Assembly (NCBI RefSeq): GCF_003721595.1
Contig: NZ_RJJR01000005.1
Coordinates: forward strand, 1-64,000
Reading direction: 5' to 3'
Source: Hanamia caeni
Lineage (GTDB): Bacteria; Bacteroidota; Bacteroidia; Chitinophagales; Chitinophagaceae
DNA: 64,000 bases
This document shows, piece by piece, positions 1 to 9,393 of this stretch. Made by a program: the position numbers and the translations under genes. Every line of letters starts with the position of its first letter. Within the stretch, counting starts at the first letter, position 1. The notes beneath the pieces are model-generated. The model made no database searches. It saw nothing but the letters and a program-made list of their open reading frames with translations, and was not told where the DNA came from.

Positions 1-2262
1 CACGCTATTTCCGAGGCTTTTATCCCAAATTTTAATCCTGAACAGGTCTGTTCCGCCACTTCCGTTAATTTGCCCATCAACAGCAGATACCATAAACCCA
101 TAATCACCCGCGCCATTTACAGTTCCTTCACCTCTGTATGTTCCTTTTGCACCTGAGATTACTAAAGAACCTGCATCCAGTTCATTGCTTTTGAAATTGA
201 AATTACCATCCTGGAACTGAAACTCAGTATTTCCATCTACCAGGTTTTTTCCTTTCTGATATTTAGCTACGAAGCCAAAATTTGCCTTGCCACTCAATGA
301 AGGTTGGGCAACCAAAGCGCCTGCAGGTGAGGTAATCCATCCGCCTCCGGTGATAAAGCTGCTGTTAGGGTCGTACACAGGCAAGTAAGCGGCGTCAGAG
401 GTAGCACAACCGGATGCAGCCGTTGCAATCACTTTATATAAATTAACGGTAAGGCCTGAAACCGGGGCAGTGGTTGCGACTCCTGAATTATCGGTATCAG
501 CCGTATAAGTAGTAATCACCCCGGTTCCCGGATCAACATTAAAGTTGACGGTAACTCCGGAAACAGCCGGTGAAATGGTAGCGGATAAAATAGCAGCAGA
601 CCCTAATGGAACAGGATTACTGCTTGCAGAGGCATCTATCCCTGAAATAACAATGATAGCCACACTCTGAGTGTTTGCACTTGCACCACCGCTGGTAACC
701 ACTGCCCGGTACCAGGTGGTAGCAGTGAGATTGGATGCTGGATAAGTGGCCGCGGTTGCATCTGCAATATTATCAAATGTTAGATTGTCTGTAGATGACT
801 GCCATTGAATCGTTCCGGTATAGCCGCTCAAAGTAAGCGTAGTGCTGTTTGTACCGGAACATACAACCCCTGCACCGCTGATGGTACCTGCAACTGCCAG
901 GGACGCCGCACTTTCATAAGCGCCCAAATCAATTGTTCCGCCCTGTATGCGTGCATGTCCATCTAAATCGGTGGTAATCGCGGATAAGTCAGGAGATTGG
1001 CCAGCCTCGTAATATACATTACTGCCTGCGTTAAGGAGTGGGCTGGTTGCTTGTAACCTATAATCTCCACCGGTACTTAACCCAGCAGCGACAGGACTTA
1101 CAAATTGTGGATTGGTACTGCCATCTATATTACCATTAGTAACATCAGTTGAACCCTGCACCAGGCTGTAGCTAATTATTGATATGGAATTACCATAATA
1201 AATTTCATCATTATTGATTCCACTATTATTTCCATAGATAACAGTGTTGCGGATTTGAGAAGATGATTCATAATTATAAATCGCGCCACCGCCATCATTA
1301 CCCGTATTCTCATTGACAAAAGCAGTATTTCCACTGATGGTTACATTGGTTAATATGGGGGATGAAAAATAATTAACAATTCCGCCACCATTGAGCCCGG
1401 CAGTATTCCCGGTGATTCTTACATTGGTTAAAACGGGAGATGCATAATAATTAGTAATTCCGCCGCCCTCACCAGTGCCACCAGCAATATTTCCACTAAT
1501 AGTTACATTGGTTAAAACAGCGGATGAATATTCATTTGAAATTCCACCACCCTCGGCGTCGGCAGCATTACTATTAATGGTTACATTGGATATAACTGGG
1601 GATGAATTATAATTAAGAATACCTCCACCATTGACGTAATATAAATGTTGCGAATTAATGTTCAAATAAAAATATCCATTTGCATTGCCCCCGCTTATCG
1701 TAAATCCATTTAATTCTGCAGTACCCACATCTCCTGTACTGATAACAACATGATACGCATTATCACTGTTATCACCAACAGTTCCCATATCACCACTTAA
1801 TATGGTGTTATTGATTGTCCTTGTAGAATCTCTCTGTGTTAATGCTGTTTCGTTGCCTGCAAAGCCACCGTACATTTTCACATTTGATTTTAATACAAAA
1901 GCATTGCACCTGTCATTAGGAGTAATCACAGTAAGGGCATCCGCTCTTCTGTTAGGTAAATAGGTGCCTGCTGCTACCCAAACCTGGTCGCCGGCTACTG
2001 ATGAATTAATCGTTGCCTGTAAATCGCCTGAAGCATTTGCCCAGCTAGTTCCATCGCCCGTACCATTCACTTTTACATAATGTATGGTTTGTGCATTAGC
2101 CGCACCCATTGCTACATACAAAAAACTTACCAGCAGCGCCACTTGCAAGGCACGAAAGCCTTGGCATGATGATGATTTTTGTAATTTAAATATTCCTTTT
2201 TCAATTGGCTTATTTCCTTTTCTAAAAAGAAAATAATAATTACCATGTAATAGTGAATTCAT
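1..2262 (-). CDS. Secreted right-handed beta-helix surface protein, 3' end outside window
   Basis: The frame is open for 754 codons from the ATG at 2262 to the window edge, so the C-terminus is missing. The N-terminus has about 36 residues, then a hydrophobic segment (residues 37-57) ending in an AQ cleavage-like site. It continues with HYVKVNGTGDGTSWANA (about 59-75), typical of Bacteroidota parallel beta-helix proteins. Residues 214-325 hold near-repeat coils of 26-32 residues built on GGGI-N-SSP-LTNVTISGN. The helix part ends at DLGAYE near residue 444. An Ig-like region follows, and residues 636-754 (GGGWITSPAGA through FRIKIWD) resemble the post-COAP-1 domain. Such proteins are usually exported and often carry a type IX secretion tail at the C-terminus, which cannot be seen here. 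The ligand is unknown; an adhesin or carbohydrate-binding role is inference. Confidence 0.85.
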   Translation of the reverse strand, partial: MNSLLHGNYYFLFRKGNKPIEKGIFKLQKSSSCQGFRALQVALLVSFLYVAMGAANAQTIHYVKVNGTGDGTSWANASGDLQATINSSVAGDQVWVAAGTYLPNRRADALTVITPNDRCNAFVLKSNVKMYGGFAGNETALTQRDSTRTINNTILSGDMGTVGDNSDNAYHVVISTGDVGTAELNGFTISGGNANGYFYLNINSQHLYYVNGGGILNYNSSPVISNVTINSNAADAEGGGISNEYSSAVLTNVTISGNIAGGTGEGGGITNYYASPVLTNVRITGNTAGLNGGGIVNYFSSPILTNVTISGNTAFVNENTGNDGGGAIYNYESSSQIRNTVIYGNNSGINNDEIYYGNSISIISYSLVQGSTDVTNGNIDGSTNPQFVSPVAAGLSTGGDYRLQATSPLLNAGSNVYYEAGQSPDLSAITTDLDGHARIQGGTIDLGAYESAASLAVAGTISGAGVVCSGTNSTTLTLSGYTGTIQWQSSTDNLTFDNIADATAATYPASNLTATTWYRAVVTSGGASANTQSVAIIVISGIDASASSNPVPLGSAAILSATISPAVSGVTVNFNVDPGTGVITTYTADTDNSGVATTAPVSGLTVNLYKVIATAASGCATSDAAYLPVYDPNSSFITGGGWITSPAGALVAQPSLSGKANFGFVAKYQKGKNLVDGNTEFQFQDGNFNFKSNELDAGSLVISGAKGTYRGEGTVNGAGDYGFMVSAVDGQINGSGGTDLFRIKIWDKSLGNSV
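1290..1625 (-). repeat. Tandem beta-helix coil repeats inside the surface-protein gene
   Basis: Four to five degenerate units of about 78-96 bp each encode one coil with the pattern GGGI, two or three residues, SSP, LTNVTISGN. The clearest copies begin near 1620, 1540, 1456 and 1378, reading down the minus strand. They stay in frame and vary mostly at loop positions, as expected for stacked beta-helix rungs. Confidence 0.75.
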
Positions 2263-2348
2263 GATGTTTATTTTTTTATTGTTATTGTAAATTAATTTCG
2301 ACTAACTGTTCAGCTTTTCATGCTCCAAAAACTTCCTGACCTTTCAAA

Positions 2349-2516
2349 TTATTTCTGTTGCTCAGTAGAAAAACCAGGTTCTTTTTCTTTCTCTATCATC
2401 TTTATCCTGGATTTGAAATACATGAAAACGGCCAATGCCAGCAAAACAAATACAAGGATTATAAGCAGGTACCGGATGACTGATTTATTTTTTTGAGGAA
2501 GAATATGCCAGCCCAT
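2349..2516 (-). CDS. Small single-pass membrane protein
   Basis: This 55-residue frame has a basic N-terminus (MGWHILPQKNK), one strong membrane segment (about residues 16-35, YLLIILVFVLLALAVFMYF) and a charged tail. The ATG at 2516 follows an A-rich stretch, the usual start context in this phylum. A longer version would need a TTG at 2603 and adds sequence without clear coding character. It lies 86 bp upstream of the beta-helix gene on the same strand, so co-transcription is possible. I do not recognise a family; the call rests on the membrane segment and context. Confidence 0.5.
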   Translation of the reverse strand: MGWHILPQKNKSVIRYLLIILVFVLLALAVFMYFKSRIKMIEKEKEPGFSTEQQK

Positions 2517-2693
2517 ATCAAATTTTTTATGATGCGAGATTACATGATTACCGGGCCGGATACAAATTTTCGGCGTGACTAAAGTGTTACAGGGGCGTAA
2601 CAAAAACGTGACAGGTTGAAATTCCTTTTATAAGTGAGTCGGATTCAAAGAAAGAAACTACAAGATGGTAATCAGAAGGGTATTTATATGCGC

Positions 2694-4448
2694 TTAAATT
2701 TTCGCCACCAATTTCTCAATTCTTTCTTCATCTCCTGAATTGAGTTTCTTTTTAAGCCGGCTTCTGATTTGGCGAATGGCCTCAGTGCCTACACCGAGCA
2801 TGCTTGCCATTTCTTTGTTGGAGAGCTGGAGTTTGATAAGCGCTGCGAACCTTGTTTCTGCAGGAGAAAGCCCGGGCAGCTTTTGTTTTAGCCTATCAAA
2901 AAACCCGTCATGCACTTTTTCAAAAAGGAGGGTAAAATTTTTCCAATCCTCATCGGTAAGAAGTACAGACTGTTTCAGGAGCCCTAAGGTATGATTATCT
3001 GCTTCTGCCGGGGAGGATAAACCATTCCGTTCATTTTTAGCAAGATTCAATTCAGCATTCACTCTTTCAATTTCCCGTGAAGCCTTTTCAATAAATTCAT
3101 TTTTTTCCCTGATAGACTGTGTGAATGAATTAAGCTGTTGTGTAGCAGTTTGCAATTCATTTTCAGCCAATTGTTTTTGCGCAATTAGTTGTTGCTGGCG
3201 GCTCTTGTTTTTTATCTGGGCCCTGTTGTAAAGCAATAATGAAATAAACATCAGTAAAACGACAAATACAATGATAACATTTCTCAGGAAAATCTGACGT
3301 TGCTTTTCAACTGCAAATGATTTTTCTCTTTCCTTCACCAGTTCATTTTGCAAAGCCATTTCAATCTTATATTTTGTATTCAGATCTTTTTGGACAGTAA
3401 GCTTTTCATTAAAGATGCTGGCAGAATCGCTATATGCGATATAAAGTGCCGAATCTTTTATTGACCGGTAATAAGCAGCGGCAGCAGTATATGCAGTGAA
3501 ATAATTTTCATTATCACCAGCCAGGTGAGCCGAATGTAGCGAAATATCAAGATATTTTTTTGCCTCGGCCTGCATGTTCTGTTTCCGGTAAATAGCTGAC
3601 AAATCAGAGGCAAAGCCAACCGTATTATCATATACATTTCCCCGCATAGTCAGGGCAACACCTTGCAACAAATACCTCGTTGCCTTACTAAAATTATTTT
3701 GAAGAAAATAAGTCACACCAATGTTTCCCAAAGCAATGCCTTTCCATGCCACTTCACTTTCCATGAGGTGTGCATTATCAAATACACGCTGAAAATAAAT
3801 CCGTGCAGAATCATATTGCCCTGTTTTCATGTAACACATACCAATAAGATCGGTATTGTAAACATACACAACTGTTTTTATGGTAAAAGTCTTATCAGTC
3901 CTGAGGGCCAGCTTCAGGGTATTCTGGAAATCGTTGTAACGATAATAGGCCTGGGATATAGCATACAGTGTGTATTGTCTTGGAGGAAGTTTTTCTTCGG
4001 GTATCTTTTCAAGCAGCATGTAGGCTTCCAGGTAATTTTCAAAAGCCTTTCCCAGGTTGTGCTTCTTTAGCTCATAGTAAAATCCTAAAGCCATGTATTG
4101 CATCGCAGCTATTTCCGGCGCATTCATTTCCATTGCCTCTTTAATTATTTTCTCCGCATTCAGTACTGCCGTTTCCAGTTCATATCCGTCATCGGTCTTC
4201 ACAGAAAGAATGGTACGCTCGAGGTTGAGCCGTGTGTAATCATCTGTGTTTGCAGCCGCCGTGCGGAGTTTGGCTATTTCGTTATAAAATGTTTGTGAAT
4301 CTACCTTAGCCAACGTAATACACACAGAGTCCAGCAAATGAATTTGTTTAGGGAAAGGAGTCTTGAAGATATACTCATACTGGGCAAGCGCTGACTGACT
4401 CAGCCCAAGCAAAACCAGGATGATAAAGAAACTTCTGAGAGGTCTCAT
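2694..4448 (-). CDS. Membrane-anchored TPR protein with C-terminal LuxR/GerE-type helix-turn-helix
   Basis: This 584-residue protein starts with a clear signal sequence (MRPLRSFFIILVLLGLSQSALAQ region). About 360 residues of helical TPR-like repeats follow, with patterns such as YMLLEKIPEEKLPPRQYTLY and AYYRYNDFQNTLKLA. Then come one membrane segment (about 386-411), a coiled coil (about 411-480), and a terminal domain (about 520-577) with SNKEMASMLGVGTEAIRQIRSRLKKKL, a helix-turn-helix of the LuxR-like type seen in Bacteroidota TPR regulators. The expected topology is TPR outside and DNA-binding domain inside, so it could carry a periplasmic signal straight to DNA. ATG at 4448 is preferred over the GTG one codon upstream. 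No partner gene is adjacent; target genes are unknown. Confidence 0.85.
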   Translation of the reverse strand: MRPLRSFFIILVLLGLSQSALAQYEYIFKTPFPKQIHLLDSVCITLAKVDSQTFYNEIAKLRTAAANTDDYTRLNLERTILSVKTDDGYELETAVLNAEKIIKEAMEMNAPEIAAMQYMALGFYYELKKHNLGKAFENYLEAYMLLEKIPEEKLPPRQYTLYAISQAYYRYNDFQNTLKLALRTDKTFTIKTVVYVYNTDLIGMCYMKTGQYDSARIYFQRVFDNAHLMESEVAWKGIALGNIGVTYFLQNNFSKATRYLLQGVALTMRGNVYDNTVGFASDLSAIYRKQNMQAEAKKYLDISLHSAHLAGDNENYFTAYTAAAAYYRSIKDSALYIAYSDSASIFNEKLTVQKDLNTKYKIEMALQNELVKEREKSFAVEKQRQIFLRNVIIVFVVLLMFISLLLYNRAQIKNKSRQQQLIAQKQLAENELQTATQQLNSFTQSIREKNEFIEKASREIERVNAELNLAKNERNGLSSPAEADNHTLGLLKQSVLLTDEDWKNFTLLFEKVHDGFFDRLKQKLPGLSPAETRFAALIKLQLSNKEMASMLGVGTEAIRQIRSRLKKKLNSGDEERIEKLVAKI

Positions 4449-4451
4449 CAC

Positions 4452-4762
4452 TTTTCGCAGAGATTTACATTAAAAAAAAGAGGGTAATTTTCCGGTATTA
4501 TCAAGGATGTATTGGCAAAGCAATCAGGGACGAAGGAAAAACAGTTGTACTACTTTTCAAAGATATGATTTTGAAACGTTCTATCGTAAAATGTTCTCAG
4601 TTTCATAATATTTAGATATTAACCAGTACAAGAAGAAGATCTTAAGTCTGGTTTTGTGGCTCACGAAATCAGCCATCAATTCTCTGCAATCAATAAAGCC
4701 ACTCATAAATATTTTAAATTTATAAACACTCTAGATCCTACTTTTGAAATAAAAAATTTTTC
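4452..4762. other. Divergent intergenic region between TPR regulator and M13 peptidase
   Basis: About 310 bp of A/T-rich sequence separate two divergently transcribed genes. I see a -7-like box for the plus-strand gene at 4739-4746, no convincing hairpin, no RNA gene and no credible reading frame. The promoter of the regulator gene must also lie here but I could not identify it. Confidence 0.5.
4739..4746 (+). promoter_or_regulatory. Candidate -7 promoter box (TACTTTTG)
   Basis: It matches the Bacteroidota consensus TAnnTTTG and lies 16 bp upstream of the M13 peptidase ATG, implying a very short leader. No TTG element is visible at the expected -33 spacing, so it is a half-site prediction. 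Confidence 0.4.
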
Positions 4763-6799
4763 ATGCCAAAGTATATACTATTTGCAATTGCCTTAACTAT
4801 TGCTTGTTGCACAAACAACGCCTATTCTCAAAAAAAATCAAAAGGAGGGGCGATAAGATATATTGATAAGTCCAACATAGATACCAATATAAAACCGGGT
4901 GATAATTTTTTCCTGTATGCCAACGGCGGTTGGCTGAAAAATAACCCGGTGCCCGCATCTAAAACCCGGTGGGGGACCTTCGATGTATTGAGGCTCGAAA
5001 GCGCAGACCGGCTTAAGAAAATCGCAGAGGAAGCCGCAGCCCACGGAGGCGATTCCGTATCACAACGGGTCGGAGATTTTTATGCAAGCGGAATGGATAC
5101 CGCTTCTATCAACAAGCTCGACTATTCACCTATTAAACCGGAATTAAAACAATTAAAAAATCTTGGTACAAAAAAAGAAGTTTTGCATCAAATAGCTCTG
5201 CTTAGAACCAAAGGATTTGGGAGCCCGCTTTTCCGCTTTTCAGTTACCCAGGACGATAAAAATGTAAACGAGTACATTCCGCAATTTTCACAAGGCGGCA
5301 CCACATTGCCCGACAGGGATTATTATCTGAATGATGATTTGAGAAGCAAAACAATCCGCCAGGCTTATCTTAGTTACATGACCGACTTGCTTCATATGAC
5401 CGGCGATCCGCTTCCCCAGGCATCACAAAAAGCATTTGAAATACTGGCGCTCGAAACAGGCTTTGCCAAACTACAAATGAGCCGCGTGGAATTACGCGAT
5501 CCGGTAAAAACTTATAATAAATTTTCAATATCGGATTTCAGCAAAATGACGCCTGGCTTTGATTGGAAACCCCTGATGAAAACCATGAAAGTAACAGAAG
5601 CTGACAGTGTTCTTGTAAATAATCCTTCTTTTTTTAAAGGTGTTGATGCTTTATTTTCAGCGGTTCCTTTGGATACATGGAAAGCCTATCTTGAATGTAA
5701 ATTAATTGAATCTGCCGTGCCCTACCTGAGCGATGATTTTACAAACAGAGCTTTTGAATTCAATAAAGTAATGACCGGCCAGAAAGAAATTACTCCGCGA
5801 TGGCAAACCATAAGCGACCTTATGGATCGCTCAATAGGTGAATTAGTGGGGCAACTGTATGTAAAAAAATATTTTACTGAAGCCGCCAAACAAAGGATGC
5901 TGGCGCTGGTACAAAATGTACAGGAAACTTTCGCCGATCGCATTACCAGGCTTACATGGATGAGTGATTCCACCAAGCAACAGGCTTTGGATAAATTGCA
6001 TGCCATCGTTAATAAAATCGGTTTCCCGGATAAATGGGAAACCTACCCGGGCGTAGTAATTAACAGGAACGATTTTTTCGAAAACATTAAAAGCGTACAG
6101 GAATTTCAATATAATAAGATGGTTTCACGGATGGGAACGCCTGTGGATAAGAGCAGATGGCTTATGACGCCTCCTACGGTAAATGCCTATTACAATCCAC
6201 CCAACAATGAGATTGTATTTCCGGCAGGAATTTTACAATTTCCTTTTTTCGACTTTGGCGCTGATGATGCAATTAATTATGGAGGGGCGGCAGCCGTTAT
6301 TGGCCACGAATTAACGCACGGTTTTGATGACCAGGGCCGTCAATTCGCTGCCAATGGTAACCTGCATAACTGGTGGACAAAAGCTGACGCCGACCGCTTT
6401 AACGGCCTTGCCAAAAAAGTGGCTGAAGAATACGACGCCTTCACTATAAATGATTCATTGCACATAAATGGTAAATTAACACTTGGAGAAAATCTTGCAG
6501 ATCTGGGAGGGTTGAATATCGCTTACGAAGCGTTTAAAAAAACACCCGAAGGAAGAAGTGATAAAAAGATTGATGGATTTACCCCTGATCAAAGATTCTT
6601 TTTAAGCTGGGCACAGGTTTGGCGTTCTAACACAGTTCCTGATTATGCGCGCCAGTTGCTACTTACCGATCCGCATTCGCCCGGCGCAGCAAGAACGAAC
6701 GTTCCTGTTTCAAATATGGATAGCTGGTACAAAGCTTTTGACGTAAAGCCGGGTGATAAAATGTATAAGCCCGAAAGTGAAAGAATCACTATTTGGTAA
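4763..6799 (+). CDS. M13 family zinc metallopeptidase (neprilysin/PepO-like), exported
   Basis: This 678-residue protein begins with a signal peptide (about residues 1-22; AYSQ is the likely cleavage region, and a lipobox is not convincing). It carries the zinc motif VIGHELTHGFDDQG (HExxH near residue 514) and the third zinc ligand motif ENLADLGG near 574, with NAYYNPPNNEIVFPAGILQ just upstream. These are hallmarks of family M13, which cleaves oligopeptides on the N-terminal side of hydrophobic residues. Length matches the family (650-700 residues). It is probably periplasmic or surface-located and monocistronic, ending at a hairpin shared with gap. Substrate is unknown. Confidence 0.95.
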   Translation: MPKYILFAIALTIACCTNNAYSQKKSKGGAIRYIDKSNIDTNIKPGDNFFLYANGGWLKNNPVPASKTRWGTFDVLRLESADRLKKIAEEAAAHGGDSVSQRVGDFYASGMDTASINKLDYSPIKPELKQLKNLGTKKEVLHQIALLRTKGFGSPLFRFSVTQDDKNVNEYIPQFSQGGTTLPDRDYYLNDDLRSKTIRQAYLSYMTDLLHMTGDPLPQASQKAFEILALETGFAKLQMSRVELRDPVKTYNKFSISDFSKMTPGFDWKPLMKTMKVTEADSVLVNNPSFFKGVDALFSAVPLDTWKAYLECKLIESAVPYLSDDFTNRAFEFNKVMTGQKEITPRWQTISDLMDRSIGELVGQLYVKKYFTEAAKQRMLALVQNVQETFADRITRLTWMSDSTKQQALDKLHAIVNKIGFPDKWETYPGVVINRNDFFENIKSVQEFQYNKMVSRMGTPVDKSRWLMTPPTVNAYYNPPNNEIVFPAGILQFPFFDFGADDAINYGGAAAVIGHELTHGFDDQGRQFAANGNLHNWWTKADADRFNGLAKKVAEEYDAFTINDSLHINGKLTLGENLADLGGLNIAYEAFKKTPEGRSDKKIDGFTPDQRFFLSWAQVWRSNTVPDYARQLLLTDPHSPGAARTNVPVSNMDSWYKAFDVKPGDKMYKPESERITIW

Positions 6800-6843
6800 T
6801 AGGCAGGTAAGCAGATAATTTGTAACAGACTTCTTTTTACATT

Positions 6844-6875
6844 AAAAAACCCTCCTTATGCAAAGAGGGCTTTTT
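6844..6875. terminator. Bidirectional intrinsic terminator between M13 peptidase and gap
   Basis: CCCTC (6850-6854) and GAGGG (6865-6869) form a stem flanked by an A-run on the left and a T-run on the right. It can therefore terminate both convergent genes. Confidence 0.75.
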
Positions 6876-6897
6876 GATGTACTGTATATCGAACGAA

Positions 6898-7953
<1,056 letters not shown>

Positions 7954-8085
7954 AGATTTTATAAAAGAACTTTCTTTATTTTAAAAATCTATGCTTCATG
8001 TGGACGTTTCTATGAATTTTTATCAGCACGTAAGGAGCAAGAGCAGGATTTTTAAGAATTTGTACAAATTCTTTATCTAACCGAA

Positions 8086-8119
8086 TAGTAAAGCAACTTT
8101 TATTGAAATTTTTTATTTT
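8086..8119 (-). repeat. Copy of the 34-bp 3'-end element, after the LysE-type gene
   Basis: On the minus strand it reads AAAATAAAAAAT, five bases, then TAAAAGTTGCTTTACTA. It is a more diverged copy of the motif found at ten other gene ends in this window, 37 nt after the LysE-family stop codon and in the sense direction. Confidence 0.55.
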
Positions 8120-8156
8120 GCCAGTTGGGTAGTCACCATGAAAAAAGCAAGTTGGA

Positions 8157-8813
8157 TTAAGCGGTTTCCTCTAATTTTTTCAAACCATCTTTATGCAGTA
8201 ATATTTTTATGAGAAAGATGATGGCTGTGACCGTAAAGATTCCACCAATTATCCAGTTTAATAGATTTTGATTTCCATTGAGCATGGTAACAATCCATTT
8301 TCCTCCAAAGATGAAAACGAAATTTCCCAGCAATGTTCCTATGCCGATTCCGACAATATAAAGATTATAGAAAGAATTTTTAGGGGCTAAAATATTTTTT
8401 GTAAAAAGAACAGTGCTCCACCCAAACCAAAAAGGAATTTGCACGGGATTAATCGCGCTTAGCATTGCGCCCAGTGCGTAGCGGTTGATATTATTATTCA
8501 GCACTACATTTTTAGCGGCGTGCGGTTTCATGGCTGCCGCAAAGCTTCCGATGGCCAGCGCCAGCACAATGGCCACGGTAATCCACTCCATGTATCGAAA
8601 CAGCTTTTTTTGTTTTCGTACCCAATTAATGCCCACTAACGAAATGCGCACATAAATCATTTCAACAGTCAATGAGCCCAGGGAAAAAAGTATGGCATTG
8701 TGTACGCTTTCCTGCACGCTGATTTGCATAGCCGCCACATTCAAAGTTCCCAGGGGAAGAGAGCCTAAAAAGCTCACCATCATTCCCCAAAAGAAAACTT
8801 TAATTAATGGCAT
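8157..8813 (-). CDS. LysE-family membrane exporter
   Basis: This 218-residue protein has about six hydrophobic segments and the family-typical N-terminus with a G-S-x-P-x-G pattern (FLGSLPLGTLNVAAMQ). It also has AINPVQIPFWFGW in the second half, resembling the P-rich half-repeat of LysE/RhtB proteins. These export amino acids or small polar metabolites across the inner membrane. It starts 3 bp after the stop of the upstream YceI-family gene, so the two form an operon. The substrate cannot be inferred from sequence. Confidence 0.8.
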   Translation of the reverse strand: MPLIKVFFWGMMVSFLGSLPLGTLNVAAMQISVQESVHNAILFSLGSLTVEMIYVRISLVGINWVRKQKKLFRYMEWITVAIVLALAIGSFAAAMKPHAAKNVVLNNNINRYALGAMLSAINPVQIPFWFGWSTVLFTKNILAPKNSFYNLYIVGIGIGTLLGNFVFIFGGKWIVTMLNGNQNLLNWIIGGIFTVTAIIFLIKILLHKDGLKKLEETA

Positions 8814-8816
8814 ACG

Positions 8817-9359
8817 TCAGTTCTTTTTTGCAAAAACAGATAACGTAACCGCGACCTGGTTACCAAGTACAATACTTTGCTCACCAAGCCCAAAATCCAT
8901 CCTGTTAATTTCGAAACTGCCGGTAAACAGCAATCCGTTTTTTTCTTCTTTCACCTGGAAGGGAAACGAAATGCTTTTTGTAACACCTTTTATGGTAAGG
9001 TTCCCGGTAAAATAATAAAACCCCGCAGCGGTTTTGTTGGTTTTTTCAATTTTTGTAGAAACAATCGTAATAAGCGGAAACTTTGCTGCATCAAAATATT
9101 CTTCTTCTGCCAGGCTTTTGTCCCTCATGCTGTTATCCGTATCGATGGTGGAAGCCTCCACAGATACATTAAAACTGCAGGCAGCAGGATTATCAGCAGA
9201 AAAAGAAATATCGCCTTTTAACCCCGAAAAATCTCCGCCTGTGTTAATTCCAAAATTTTTAATAACAAAATGTACTTTACTTGCGGTATCTACCGGTGTA
9301 TATTTTTGAGCGTATGTGTTAACTGAAATGCATAATAGAAGCGCTGCAATAAATTTCAT
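8817..9359 (-). CDS. YceI-family lipid-binding-like periplasmic protein
   Basis: This 180-residue protein has a signal peptide (residues 1-17, ending TYAQ) followed by a lipocalin-like YceI domain. The domain shows HFVIKNFGINTGGDFSGLKG, FNVSVEASTIDTDNSMRDK and the SLAEEEYFDAAKFPLI pattern. Members bind isoprenoid-like lipids in the periplasm. Its pairing with a LysE exporter, with only 3 bp between them, suggests co-expression; any functional link is inference. Confidence 0.9.
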   Translation of the reverse strand: MKFIAALLLCISVNTYAQKYTPVDTASKVHFVIKNFGINTGGDFSGLKGDISFSADNPAACSFNVSVEASTIDTDNSMRDKSLAEEEYFDAAKFPLITIVSTKIEKTNKTAAGFYYFTGNLTIKGVTKSISFPFQVKEEKNGLLFTGSFEINRMDFGLGEQSIVLGNQVAVTLSVFAKKN

Positions 9360-9393
9360 AATTTCATCCGGTTTTTAGCAAGGTGTTTCATTT

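Noticed and set aside
1290..1640. Regularly spaced similar blocks that look like a CRISPR-type array
   Set aside because: The blocks stay in one open frame and encode beta-helix coils; the intervals are coding and the repeats are too diverged for a CRISPR array, and no cas genes are present.
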